This document shows, one piece after another, positions 1 through 7,644 of a stretch of DNA of 23,596 bases; the stretch's first letter is position 1, and each line of letters starts with the position of its first letter. The translations under genes and the position numbers were made by a program. The notes below the pieces were generated by a model. It worked only from the letters and a program-made list of their open reading frames with translations, ran no database searches and had not been told where the DNA came from. The stretch comes from a virus: positions 1 to 23,596 of IMG/VR virus record IMGVR_UViG_3300023174_000639; one strand, 5' to 3'.

Positions 1-390
1 GCTAACACCCAGTTTCACTCCCGACTCCAACATGGTCTGAATCAACTGACCCATTGGAGTTGGAAGTATTTTTAGTTTTCCGTAGCCGTTAGGACCATCC
101 ATCCACATCTTGGTTATCATGTGACTCACACGATCAAGATTGATTTTTAAATCCTGAGGATGATCAACTTCTCCAAGAACGGAGTAGCCACCAGCGATCT
201 GTTCATTGAGCGTTTTGACAGCCCTGCCAATTTCTTCAGAAGAGTAAACACGCTGATTTGCATTACGGATGTCTCCTTGAATGCAAATGCCGTTTAGGTG
301 CAGCGATTTTTTACCATCGCTGCCTTCGTCGCGCTCCAAGACAATCTTAGCCTGGTCAAAACTCAAATGTTCTGATAGAGTAGTTTTCAC
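1..390 (-). CDS. 21: Prohead core protease gp21 (N-terminal part, runs off the window)
   Basis: The minus-strand frame gives about 130 residues that look like the N-terminal part of T4 gp21, the serine-type protease that matures the prohead by cleaving scaffold and capsid proteins. Features seen: GICIQGDIRNANQRVYSSEE near residues 33-52, then GEVDHP with a histidine near residue 77, the position expected for the catalytic His, followed by DRVSHMITKMW. The catalytic Ser should lie in the missing part beyond coordinate 1. No in-frame ATG is present. I chose GTG at 390 because AGGA lies about 12 nt upstream; TTG at 399 is the alternative. It begins 16 nt after the stop of the core protein gene, the head-gene adjacency seen in T4-like phages. 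It was found by direct translation, as it is open at the window edge. Confidence 0.9.
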   Translation of the reverse strand, partial: MKTTLSEHLSFDQAKIVLERDEGSDGKKSLHLNGICIQGDIRNANQRVYSSEEIGRAVKTLNEQIAGGYSVLGEVDHPQDLKINLDRVSHMITKMWMDGPNGYGKLKILPTPMGQLIQTMLESGVKLGVS

Positions 391-405
391 CTTTGTCAAG
401 TCCTA

Positions 406-1305
406 TTATCTACGACCACGGAAAAGGCTTTGCTTGTTGTCTGGTGATTCTTTTGCACCAGCTTTTTCGGCACCATGTCCTGGCTCTTTTGTTGAGAAAG
501 CACCACCGGCTTTGCCGCCTGGAACATTAATGTTGCCTTTAGCATGTGGATTGTCGCCAGCTTTAGTATTGCTTAGTGCGGAACCTTTCATAGCACCGCC
601 TGCAGCACCTACTTCACCTGCGTCAGCACCGTTACGACCACTTAGGATATTAGCAGTTGTGCCACCCATGTCGTTCTTGCTGAATTTCATACCTTGTGCA
701 TTTGTAGCAGAACCTTGGCCTTTATCGCCAGTTCCTACCAAAGCGCCTTCACCGGCACCTTTCTTTTCTGCGCCATGGCCGTTTGCAACTTTCTCAACGT
801 ATTCACGTACAGTTGCTAGATCGCCCATGCCTTCTTCTTTAGCAAATGGATTTTCGCCTTCTTCGCTGTCGTCGCCCATATCGTCGCCACCTTTGAGTTC
901 ATCAAATTTAGCTTGTAGTTCATCAACGATAGAGTCTAGGTCTTGAAACAATTCTTCTTCAGACTTTTCGCCACCTTCTTCGTCATCCATTTCTGCATCA
1001 ATATCGCCTTCTAGATCGTCAGTTGGATCTCCGCCCATTGCAGGCATGTCGTCGTCGCCTTCGATGGCAATATCTTCAAATTCTTCGTCAACTTTGTCTT
1101 CTTCTGCATCTTCATCTTTAGCAGCTTCGTCCATGTCTTCGTCTTCATCTTTTTCTTCTTCTTCAGCGATTTCGCTGTCGATTAAAGATTCGTAGATTTC
1201 ACGAGATGCTGTAACCACGTACTCGTGGAACAGTTCTTCTGCTTTAGCTTGATCGTCATTGACCAAATGCTCAAGCATTTGTTGTAGTAGTTTATTATCG
1301 GCCAT
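406..1305 (-). CDS. Acidic prohead core (scaffold) protein, gp68-like position
   Basis: A 299-aa protein. Residues 1-48 are predicted helical (MADNKLLQQMLEHL..., then EYVVTASREIYESLIDSEIAE). A very acidic stretch of Glu/Asp runs from about 48 to 160, and the C-terminal half is Gly/Ala/Lys-rich and ends FRGRR. The helical start, the acidic low-complexity middle and the place between portal and gp21 fit an internal scaffold/core protein of the T4 gp67/gp68/gp22 kind, which fills the prohead and is digested by gp21. Sites of the T4 gp21 type occur at I37-Y-E39/S and I46-A-E48/E. A strong ribosome site (GAGGAGAT) lies about 5 nt before the ATG. Which T4 core protein it matches cannot be decided by eye, because scaffold sequences diverge quickly. 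Confidence 0.7.
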   Translation of the reverse strand: MADNKLLQQMLEHLVNDDQAKAEELFHEYVVTASREIYESLIDSEIAEEEEKDEDEDMDEAAKDEDAEEDKVDEEFEDIAIEGDDDMPAMGGDPTDDLEGDIDAEMDDEEGGEKSEEELFQDLDSIVDELQAKFDELKGGDDMGDDSEEGENPFAKEEGMGDLATVREYVEKVANGHGAEKKGAGEGALVGTGDKGQGSATNAQGMKFSKNDMGGTTANILSGRNGADAGEVGAAGGAMKGSALSNTKAGDNPHAKGNINVPGGKAGGAFSTKEPGHGAEKAGAKESPDNKQSLFRGRR

Positions 1306-1341
1306 AGTTTATCTCCTCAAATGGTATGGGCTGTTGTTTAT

Positions 1342-1370
1342 TTAACACGAAGATTACAATCTAGTGTTAA
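1342..1370 (-). promoter_or_regulatory. Stem-loop between the 218-aa gene and the core protein gene
   Basis: Inverted repeat TTAACAC/GTGTTAA with an inner AGAT-TACA-ATCT hairpin. It covers the TAA stop of the upstream gene and ends about 36 nt before the core protein ATG. No T run follows it on the minus strand, so it is not an ordinary terminator. An RNA-processing, stability or partial attenuation role is possible; the function is unknown. Confidence 0.45.
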
Positions 1371-2023
1371 ATGGTAGTTTTTTGATTGATTTGATCAGAA
1401 TATATAGTATCAGGAAAACTTCTACTAAATTCGTCGTAAGTGATATGACTTAGGTTAGTCAAGGTAGGGCCTAGTTTGTCTGGTATAAATGCACCGGGTT
1501 CTATTACCCTAAAAAAATGTATGTGACGGAATTCTTTGATTACTTTTTCAGTCTGACTTAACCAGTTTCCGTGATATGTGGCTGCATCTGTTGATTTTTT
1601 ATAGTTGAATGTATCTGCGTAAATGTTGTTGAATTTACCGTTGTTGCCTTGATAGTCAAAGCCAAAAATATAGATTGTTTTGTGTTCTTGGGTAGCAGCG
1701 AACCACAATGCTGTGGGCCCTGAGCTCCATCCCTTGTGCGGACTAAAAAAATTAATACCGTGCTTGGTCTGTATGCCCTTGTTGGGATTAGTCCATACTT
1801 GATGTTTTTTATGATAGCCGGATTCTATGATTTCGTTGACCATTTTTACATCTACAGCTATTAGATAGTTTGGTTCAAACTCACGATATTGTGCATTGCA
1901 CCCGTAAGTTACACCTTTGGTCATTAGAGAACGAATGTCTAAGCACTGTCGGCTTGTGCCGTTGCCTATGACAAATCCGGGATTATTCTGCAGGTGCTGC
2001 TTCTTCGCCAACTGGAGTTCCAT
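1367..2023 (-). CDS. Glycosyltransferase-fold-like protein (GT42 / DUF115-MptE style motifs)
   Basis: A 218-aa protein that I could not assign to a T4 gene. Near the N-terminus it has GFVIGNGTSR (about 16-25), then TYGCNAQYREFEPNYLIAVD (about 39-58), and near the middle SSGPTALWFAATQEHKTIYI followed by FGFDY. This set (GNGxS, a GCN motif, D after a hydrophobic strand, SGxxA...IYIFGFD) resembles the nucleotide-sugar or nucleotide-binding fold of Campylobacter CstII-type sialyltransferases (GT42) and DUF115/MptE proteins. The family link is inferred from motifs, and enzymatic activity is not shown. The ATG at 2023 overlaps the upstream gene by 41 bp in another frame and has only a weak ribosome site. 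The first conserved residues begin about 16 codons in, so the true start may be later and non-ATG, or translation may be coupled. Confidence 0.6.
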   Translation of the reverse strand: MELQLAKKQHLQNNPGFVIGNGTSRQCLDIRSLMTKGVTYGCNAQYREFEPNYLIAVDVKMVNEIIESGYHKKHQVWTNPNKGIQTKHGINFFSPHKGWSSGPTALWFAATQEHKTIYIFGFDYQGNNGKFNNIYADTFNYKKSTDAATYHGNWLSQTEKVIKEFRHIHFFRVIEPGAFIPDKLGPTLTNLSHITYDEFSRSFPDTIYSDQINQKTTI

Positions 2024-2234
2024 ACATTTGTCTTATAAAGTCCAGTTCAGATTGTGATTCTAATTGATGTGCTTCGCTTTGAAGCCTTAGTTGATTGATT
2101 TGTCGCAGTGTAAGACGTATCTTTCTGGTGTCTTTTTTGTCAATGATGCTGCGATCTCTGCTGGACTCATATCTACGATCTTGAGCAAAGTCGTTGTTTT
2201 TTTCGTTGAAGTAAAAGAATTCGTTAAGAAGCAT
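1983..2234 (-). CDS. Small conserved head-module protein in the gp67 position
   Basis: 83 aa, beginning MLLNEFFYFNEKNNDF, with a charged helical middle (RRYESSRDRS, then DTRKIRLTLRQINQLRLQ) and ending QMYGTPVGEEAAPAE. It lies 10 nt after the portal stop, where T4 has gene 67 (a prohead core protein of similar size). I recognise this type of protein from marine T4-like phages, next to the portal gene, but know of no proven function. No Shine-Dalgarno sequence precedes the ATG; AATAAATA ends 4 nt before it. Its 3' end overlaps the next gene by 41 bp. Confidence 0.7.
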   Translation of the reverse strand: MLLNEFFYFNEKNNDFAQDRRYESSRDRSIIDKKDTRKIRLTLRQINQLRLQSEAHQLESQSELDFIRQMYGTPVGEEAAPAE

Positions 2235-2238
2235 AATG

Positions 2239-2246
2239 TATTTATT
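2239..2246 (-). promoter_or_regulatory. Possible late-promoter box (AATAAATA) overlapping the portal stop
   Basis: AATAAATA on the minus strand differs by one base from the T4 late consensus TATAAATA. The same variant precedes other transcription units here (10907-10914, 15750-15757). Transcription from it would begin at or just inside the ATG of the 83-aa gene, giving a leaderless or truncated message, so it may serve the downstream genes or be fortuitous in AT-rich DNA. Confidence 0.3.
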
Positions 2247-3951
2247 ACTGAACTGGTGCTTCTGGTGCTGCTTCTGCGCCGGCGTCTGCCCCTGGTTCTG
2301 CGGCAGCTGCCATGTCTAAAGGTGCTTCTGCTTCTTGACTGCCTACATCTGCAGCCATGCCTCCGGGTGTTACTCCTATGCCTCGTAGCTGGCTCTGGGC
2401 ATCAGCAGGTGCTTTGAGATTGGCACCGTTTTCTTCACGCCACATTCTTTCGTTTTCTTTGACTTCGTCTTCAGTCATACCCAAGAATCGCTTCATGGCA
2501 AAACGTTTGCTGAGATGTGGAATCTGTACTACCTGTGCAAATGTAGCTGCTCGAGCTGTGTCAAGTTCACTTTGACGATAAGCAGCAAAGTTCTGAGGCT
2601 GATTAAATTTAAGTTCAAACAGTCCGCTATCAATGTTAACACCTTGATCATTGAGCCACAGTTTAAATTCAAGATCAAATGTTTCTACTATAATACTCTG
2701 TAGACGTTTGCAGTATTCATTGAATCTCAGCTCTTGGATGTAAGCTGTGCCTACTTTACCGTCCGACACAGTGTTAGCTTGTTCATCAATAGACGTAGGA
2801 AGGTAGGAAGCTGGTATACGCAGAGCACGGAATAGTTTGTTGGTAAAGTAACGTAGATCAGTGATTTCACCTAGATTAGTACCACCCGGCAGTGTTTCAA
2901 CTTTTGATCCGCGGCCTTCTGCTGTTTGCGGAAAAAAGTAATCTTCGTTTACACTTAGAGGATTATAACTAGCGTCTATGACGTTGGCTCCGCCACCTGT
3001 TGAGCTAGGAATACGCCGCTGTTGGATTTCGTTTTTTACACGTTCAACAAAGCTCATGGCCATGTGTGCCGGCATATTTCCAACGTCCACATAGAAAATA
3101 CGTCTTTCTGGAGCACGTTGTATACGATAGATAATGATAGCGTCTTCAAGCAATTCTTTCTGCTTGTAGACTTTGAATACTGATTCTAATAGACTGTTGC
3201 CAAATGGATAGTTATTGTCTAGTCCTTCTGACAAGGAAAGATGAATAACATGTTTGGCATCCACTGTGATTTCATTGGTTTGATTACTGAATCTTGTGCC
3301 TACTGAACGTGCTGCATCACCGGCAAACCCTCTGGCCATGCCGCCACCCGATGTGTATGAACTTGTACCGCTAGGAGCTGTGTTGGTAGTGTTATGAGGT
3401 GTTGTAGCTATGAATTCTTTGAAGTTGAAGTTGAGATCACGGATCACATACTGTTCAGGAATCTTGCCTTCTGATTCGTTAACGATAATCTTGGTTACTT
3501 TGGCAGCATCTACAAATAACCACTTTTTGGTTTCTGGATCACGAATGAAAAAGCAGTCACCATATTTGAATGCATTACGCAGTATGCGGAAGATCCTAGT
3601 TTCAAAACTATTCTGCTTGCACCACTTTTGTAGGCTGTCTTTGAGTATTTTAACTTCAGTAGCAGTAGGCTCGCCACGGAAAAATGTGTGGAACGGTGTA
3701 GCGTTTTCTTTGTCTTTTTGTGTGCAAAACTCTGTGAGTATGTCCAAAGCAGCATTGACTTCTGAGTCCATGTCCATGGTGTCATACTGCATGTATCGTT
3801 CAATACGATTTGGTGAACCTGCATAGACATCTGGCAGATAACTGCTGTAGTTAGCACGAGCAGGTCCTGGACGTCCGCGACCACTAATTGGGCTCATACT
3901 GCCGCCCGAGTTGTCTATGTTAACAGGTGTAAAGTATTTTTTCCAGCTCAT
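2245..3951 (-). CDS. 20: Portal vertex protein gp20
   Basis: 568 aa, close to the 524 aa of T4 gp20. It forms the dodecameric portal ring at one capsid vertex, through which DNA is packaged and to which the tail attaches. Telling segments: SPNRIERYMQYDTMDMDSEV then NAALDILTEFCTQKD near the N-terminus, IYRIQRAPERRIFYVDVGNM in the middle, and LFRALRIPASYLPTSIDE followed by EQANTVSDGKVG. These are hallmark T4 portal sequences. The C-terminal 50 residues are Ala/Gln/Pro-rich and disordered-looking. The ATG overlaps the stop of the tape-measure-like gene by ATGA, so translation is probably coupled. Confidence 0.95.
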   Translation of the reverse strand: MSWKKYFTPVNIDNSGGSMSPISGRGRPGPARANYSSYLPDVYAGSPNRIERYMQYDTMDMDSEVNAALDILTEFCTQKDKENATPFHTFFRGEPTATEVKILKDSLQKWCKQNSFETRIFRILRNAFKYGDCFFIRDPETKKWLFVDAAKVTKIIVNESEGKIPEQYVIRDLNFNFKEFIATTPHNTTNTAPSGTSSYTSGGGMARGFAGDAARSVGTRFSNQTNEITVDAKHVIHLSLSEGLDNNYPFGNSLLESVFKVYKQKELLEDAIIIYRIQRAPERRIFYVDVGNMPAHMAMSFVERVKNEIQQRRIPSSTGGGANVIDASYNPLSVNEDYFFPQTAEGRGSKVETLPGGTNLGEITDLRYFTNKLFRALRIPASYLPTSIDEQANTVSDGKVGTAYIQELRFNEYCKRLQSIIVETFDLEFKLWLNDQGVNIDSGLFELKFNQPQNFAAYRQSELDTARAATFAQVVQIPHLSKRFAMKRFLGMTEDEVKENERMWREENGANLKAPADAQSQLRGIGVTPGGMAADVGSQEAEAPLDMAAAAEPGADAGAEAAPEAPVQ

Positions 3952-6698
3952 GCTTTGTATAGATTCTTATTAAGACCTTTGGTTGCATTAAAGGTTTCAA
4001 ATGTGTTAACCTGCGTTCCAGCTGCGTGTTTTATCAATTGTTCCATCTTAGTATTTAACTCCGCAAGCAGTGTAGTGGCAGAATTCTGAGGGCTTTTGTT
4101 TTGCTCTTCTTTGGTTTTGGCTTCTGCATCTGATTTGGCTTTGGCTTCTGCATCTGTTTTGGCTTTGGCTTCTGCTTCCTGTTTTTTCTTGTCAGCATCA
4201 GATACTGCTGCTGCAACTGCGGTATTAGCTTGTTGAGTAGCTGCTGGCTTATCTGGAATTAGAGCACTGCCTTCCCGTGCAGCAAACCCTTTTAATAGAT
4301 CTTCGCTGCTGCCAGTTAAATTTAAACCGGCACTTTCTTGAGCAGCTTTCTTATCCAACGCATCTTTGGCTTTTTTATTGCTTTCATCTTGTTGCTTGTT
4401 GAATCCTGCTTTGGATTTGAGATTTTTTGCATCTAATCCTTCATGCAGTGCTGCTCGTCTTTCTTCTTTAGCTTTTGCATCTGCTGCTGCTTTGTCTGCT
4501 TCTGCTTTTTCATCAGCAACAATTTTAGCTGCGTTGGTCTGCATCCTATTTTTAGTAGCAACTTCGAGCTGTAATTTTTCGTTTTCGTTGGTTTTCTTTT
4601 CTTCTTGGATGTCCTGTAGATCCTTGTCAAAGTCTCCTCGCATGCCGGGTATCTTATTCAGTAAACTAAAGATACCTTCTTTTAATGACAACCAAAGACC
4701 TTTCATCATTAGTCCTACATACTTGAATGCATTTCCTACTACTTCAATGTCGCCCCCTAGACGTTTAAAATGATCGTACAATTTGGTCACCCCAAACACC
4801 ATCGCTGCAACTGCGGCTGTTACTGCAATTATAGGCCATGTCACTGCGATCACTGCGGCCGCAAGTGCTAGCATAGGTGGTATCTGTGCTAATAGTGCTG
4901 GTAGGGCCATGGCCATTTGAATACCATAGTATATTCCTAATGCCACTGCAAGGGTTTTTAAAATAGGAACCACGTTGTCTAACACAAACAGCGTGAGACT
5001 TTGAAATGCTGGCCACACATAGTCTCGAATCAATCCGCCAATCATAGTCAACGCAGGTTCAAAGAAGTTGTACAGATTTTCCCATGCGCCTTGCAGAGCA
5101 GGCAGTAGATCTACTAATACAAATTCAGCCAGCGACAACAATGCTGGCATCACTGTGTTTTCTAAAAATACTCCAAGATTAGCAAACGCTGGTTCAAGTA
5201 CATCAAACAACATGCCGCCTACCGTAGTTACTACAGCGGCCATAACGTTAAAGGCTGGTACTAGATATTTCATAACCAGTCCAGCTGTGAATTCAAATGC
5301 TCTCATTAGCAAATCTAATAATCCGCTGTTAGCCAAAGCCATTTGGAAACTATTAGAGAATGCTGCCAACGCTTCTTGGCTTTTGTTGACTTTTTCATTT
5401 AATCCGTCTGTGTTTTTTGCAGCGTCATTTTGAGCTGCTGCTGCATCTTTGGTAGCATCAGTGTTAATTCTCATACCAGCAGCCACATCTGCAGACACAG
5501 CCGCCATTTCAGAACTGCTTCTGTAGGCTGTTTTATTTCTGTCCATGGTGCTCTTGGCTTCTGACTTCATGTTATTCAGAGTTTGGTTGCGTTCCTGATC
5601 TGAAATTTTAATGTTGCTTTGAGTCTGCTGATGTTGTCGTTGCAGTTGTGCATACAATTCAGGATAGGCTGCTGCTAATTGTCTACTGCTGTCAGTAGTA
5701 GCTGATCCTGATGATAGCACATCTTTGGCAAAATCTTTTAGTCCTTGAGACGGCATTGACTGAACCATGTTTAGCATAGAGTCTGCAACATCTTTGTTTA
5801 GTCCCTGCTGTGCAGCAGCAAATTGTCCGTCTTTGATCAGTCTTTCTCGTTCTTTTTCTTTATCTGCTCTGCTTTCACCTGTGACTTTGGCCAACGCATC
5901 CATTTCTTTGAGATAATTTTTAGCTCCTTGAGCTAGTTCTGCATTGCTTTGTGTGCCTTGTCTTCCAGAATTTCTTAGATTTTTTGTATAGTTGGCCAGG
6001 CCTTGATTGATGTCTTGTGTAGAATATCCCAAAGCATATAAATCACTACCTGTGGCTCGCAATGCTTTAGAAACATCTCCAAATCGTTTAGCACCTGCTT
6101 CCACGTTTGATCCCAAACCTAACATAGCTTCGCCGTTGTTAGAGATTAATGAACCAAACTGCTCCATGGTCATACCTGCTCGGCCGGCAGCAGCACTAAA
6201 CGATGAAATGCTTCCACCAAACGTTGCTCCGCCTTTAGATACTTCATTGAAGCTTTTTGCCACGCTAGTAGCTGCACCTGCTACTGCGGTGAACATAGTA
6301 CCAACTATAGGAATAGATGAAAAAATGTTTGCAGCAGCATTTAGATCATTGCCAACATTGGCAAATTGTTTTATGGTGTTTGTTACTGCTGAGGACATAC
6401 GATCAAGTCCTCCAACAACAGTACCTGTGGTGCCGACCAGTGTACCAAATGCCTTGCCTACCCCGGAAGCCATTTTGGACATTGCTCCAGGCCCGCTAGC
6501 TCCTCCACCTCCACCAGTATTACCACCTCCTCCACCTCCACCAGTATTACCACCTCCGCCTCCAGGTCCTGGAGGGCCAGGTCTGCGGGGGCCGCCTCCT
6601 TGCAGTGCTTTAAGAATTTCTTTCAGTGTGGCGTCAGAGGCTGCATTTTTAGCTTCTACTTGTCCAATTCCTGGAATGTCGATCATTACTGCTGCCAT
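3948..6698 (-). CDS. Tape-measure-like virion protein
   Basis: 916 aa, not recognisable as T4 gp29 but with the build of a tail tape measure. The N-terminus (MAAVMIDIPGIGQVEAKNAA) is followed by a Gly/Pro-rich linker at about 35-70. A long helical Ala/Gln/Lys-rich part comes next, then several hydrophobic helices between about 455 and 660 (FEFTAGLVMKYLVPAFNVMA; LALAAAVIAVTWPIIAVTAA), and a charged Ala/Lys/Glu coiled-coil region from about 690 to 880. Tape measures set tail length and are ejected through the tube. At about 1.5 angstrom per residue, 916 residues would be enough for a tail of up to roughly 135 nm, which is an upper bound. AGGAAA lies about 11 nt before the ATG. It heads the minus-strand head/tail unit from the late box at 6750-6757. 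Confidence 0.65.
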   Translation of the reverse strand: MAAVMIDIPGIGQVEAKNAASDATLKEILKALQGGGPRRPGPPGPGGGGGNTGGGGGGGNTGGGGGASGPGAMSKMASGVGKAFGTLVGTTGTVVGGLDRMSSAVTNTIKQFANVGNDLNAAANIFSSIPIVGTMFTAVAGAATSVAKSFNEVSKGGATFGGSISSFSAAAGRAGMTMEQFGSLISNNGEAMLGLGSNVEAGAKRFGDVSKALRATGSDLYALGYSTQDINQGLANYTKNLRNSGRQGTQSNAELAQGAKNYLKEMDALAKVTGESRADKEKERERLIKDGQFAAAQQGLNKDVADSMLNMVQSMPSQGLKDFAKDVLSSGSATTDSSRQLAAAYPELYAQLQRQHQQTQSNIKISDQERNQTLNNMKSEAKSTMDRNKTAYRSSSEMAAVSADVAAGMRINTDATKDAAAAQNDAAKNTDGLNEKVNKSQEALAAFSNSFQMALANSGLLDLLMRAFEFTAGLVMKYLVPAFNVMAAVVTTVGGMLFDVLEPAFANLGVFLENTVMPALLSLAEFVLVDLLPALQGAWENLYNFFEPALTMIGGLIRDYVWPAFQSLTLFVLDNVVPILKTLAVALGIYYGIQMAMALPALLAQIPPMLALAAAVIAVTWPIIAVTAAVAAMVFGVTKLYDHFKRLGGDIEVVGNAFKYVGLMMKGLWLSLKEGIFSLLNKIPGMRGDFDKDLQDIQEEKKTNENEKLQLEVATKNRMQTNAAKIVADEKAEADKAAADAKAKEERRAALHEGLDAKNLKSKAGFNKQQDESNKKAKDALDKKAAQESAGLNLTGSSEDLLKGFAAREGSALIPDKPAATQQANTAVAAAVSDADKKKQEAEAKAKTDAEAKAKSDAEAKTKEEQNKSPQNSATTLLAELNTKMEQLIKHAAGTQVNTFETFNATKGLNKNLYKA
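4111..4182 (-). repeat. Three 24-bp tandem units in the tape-measure-like gene
   Basis: Units start at 4111, 4135 and 4159 with a few substitutions. They encode an 8-residue repeat of the form (T/S)DAEAKAK in the C-terminal coiled-coil region. The 24-bp period keeps frame, so copy-number change would lengthen the helix without breaking the gene. Confidence 0.75.
6502..6557 (-). repeat. Two 27-bp tandem units encoding a Gly-rich linker
   Basis: Near-identical copies begin at about 6502 and 6529 and encode GGNTGGGGG-type repeats near residues 45-66 of the tape-measure-like protein. Likely a flexible linker that can change length by slippage. Confidence 0.7.
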
Positions 6699-6726
6699 GT
6701 CTTATTTTTTCCTGGTAAAATGCGCA

Positions 6727-6734
6727 TATAAATA
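6727..6734 (+). promoter_or_regulatory. Late promoter (TATAAATA) for the gp26-like gene
   Basis: Exact match to the T4 late -10 consensus TATAAATA, 32 nt before the ATG at 6767, leaving room for a start site near 6740 and a short leader with GGAG 6-7 nt before the ATG. In T4 this box is read by the gp55-containing polymerase, and a gp55 gene is present at 14859-15701. Confidence 0.75.
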
Positions 6735-6749
6735 CACTGAGTACAATAG

Positions 6750-6757
6750 TATTTATT
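6750..6757 (-). promoter_or_regulatory. Late promoter box (AATAAATA) for the minus-strand head/tail unit
   Basis: AATAAATA on the minus strand, one base from TATAAATA, 51 nt upstream of the tape-measure-like ATG at 6698. It faces the plus-strand box at 6727-6734, so both start sites fall near 6740-6743 and the two transcripts may overlap by a few bases or just meet. Confidence 0.55.
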
Positions 6758-6766
6758 GGAGATAAA

Positions 6767-7642
6767 ATGAGTGAAATAGCACAATCGGCGCCAGAATCCA
6801 AAGGTAAGAATCCTTTATCTAACTGGTTTCGTCAACCTAAAATTTATGTTAATCTGCCTAGCAAAGGAAAATTCTATCCTGCTGGCACATTAGATCAAAG
6901 CAGTACAGAAGAGTATGCTGTGTATGCAATGACTGCCAAAGACGAACTGATGTTTAAAACTCCTGATGCTATGATTTCAGGACAAAGCACTGTGGAAGTG
7001 ATCAAAAGCTGTATTCCATCTATCAAAGATCCTTGGCAGATGCCCAGCATTGACCTTGATTTTTGTTTGATAGCTATTAGAATAGCCACCTACGGAGAGC
7101 ACATGGATGTTACTGCTCCATGTCCTTACTGCAATCATTCAAATGATTATATGTTAGATCTCAACCAATGGATGCAGATGTTTAATAATTTTGTGTTTCA
7201 AGATGTGGTCGAAGTTGATCCTTTACGTGTCAGCATACGTCCGTATACATATAAAGAAACTACCAAAGCAGCCATTAAGAGCTTAGAACAACAAAAAATC
7301 TTCCAGATCATCAACGATGAAACCATGTCTGATGAGGACAAGTTAGATAAATTTGGCAAGAGTTTTGTTAAATTAACCGAGCTTACTGTGGATGTTATTG
7401 CTGATTGTATCACGAGAATCGAAACGCCTGATGGTAGCAGTGATGACAAAGCACAGATCAAAGATTTCATCAACAACTGTTCCAAGGATGTGTTTTCTAA
7501 AATTTCAGATAACCTCACACAGATGAAGACTCAGATCAATCTGGAAATCAAGGACGTGGCCTGTGGAGAATGTGAGAAGAAATTTGATCTTCCTATCACT
7601 ATGGATCAATCAAATTTTTTCGCAGTAAAATCTCAAAAATAA
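6767..7642 (+). CDS. 26: Baseplate hub protein, T4 gp26-like
   Basis: 291 aa. The N-terminal KIYVNLPSKGKFYPAGTLD, the EYAVYAMTAKDELMFKTPDA block and DPWQMPSIDLDFCLIAIRIA are the pattern I know from T4-type gp26 hub proteins of marine phages. Two Cys pairs, C119-P-Y-C122 and C266-G-E-C269, could form one zinc-binding site by bringing distant parts together. In T4, gp26 takes part in assembling the central baseplate hub. Proteins of this kind followed by a small ORF also resemble tail assembly chaperone pairs; that role is inference. GGAG lies 6-7 nt before the ATG and a perfect late box lies upstream. The reading frame ends AAA-TAA, next to the start of the following ORF. Confidence 0.8.
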   Translation: MSEIAQSAPESKGKNPLSNWFRQPKIYVNLPSKGKFYPAGTLDQSSTEEYAVYAMTAKDELMFKTPDAMISGQSTVEVIKSCIPSIKDPWQMPSIDLDFCLIAIRIATYGEHMDVTAPCPYCNHSNDYMLDLNQWMQMFNNFVFQDVVEVDPLRVSIRPYTYKETTKAAIKSLEQQKIFQIINDETMSDEDKLDKFGKSFVKLTELTVDVIADCITRIETPDGSSDDKAQIKDFINNCSKDVFSKISDNLTQMKTQINLEIKDVACGECEKKFDLPITMDQSNFFAVKSQK

Positions 7643-7644
7643 CT

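Noticed and set aside
281-946. Plus-strand ORF of 221 aa
   Set aside because: Shadow of the gp21 and acidic core protein genes; Pro/Ser/Ala-rich composition mirrors the opposite strand and no family likeness.
6007-6765. Plus-strand ORF of 252 aa with a poly-Pro stretch
   Set aside because: The Pro run is the complement of the Gly-rich linker of the tape-measure-like gene; it runs against the divergent promoters.
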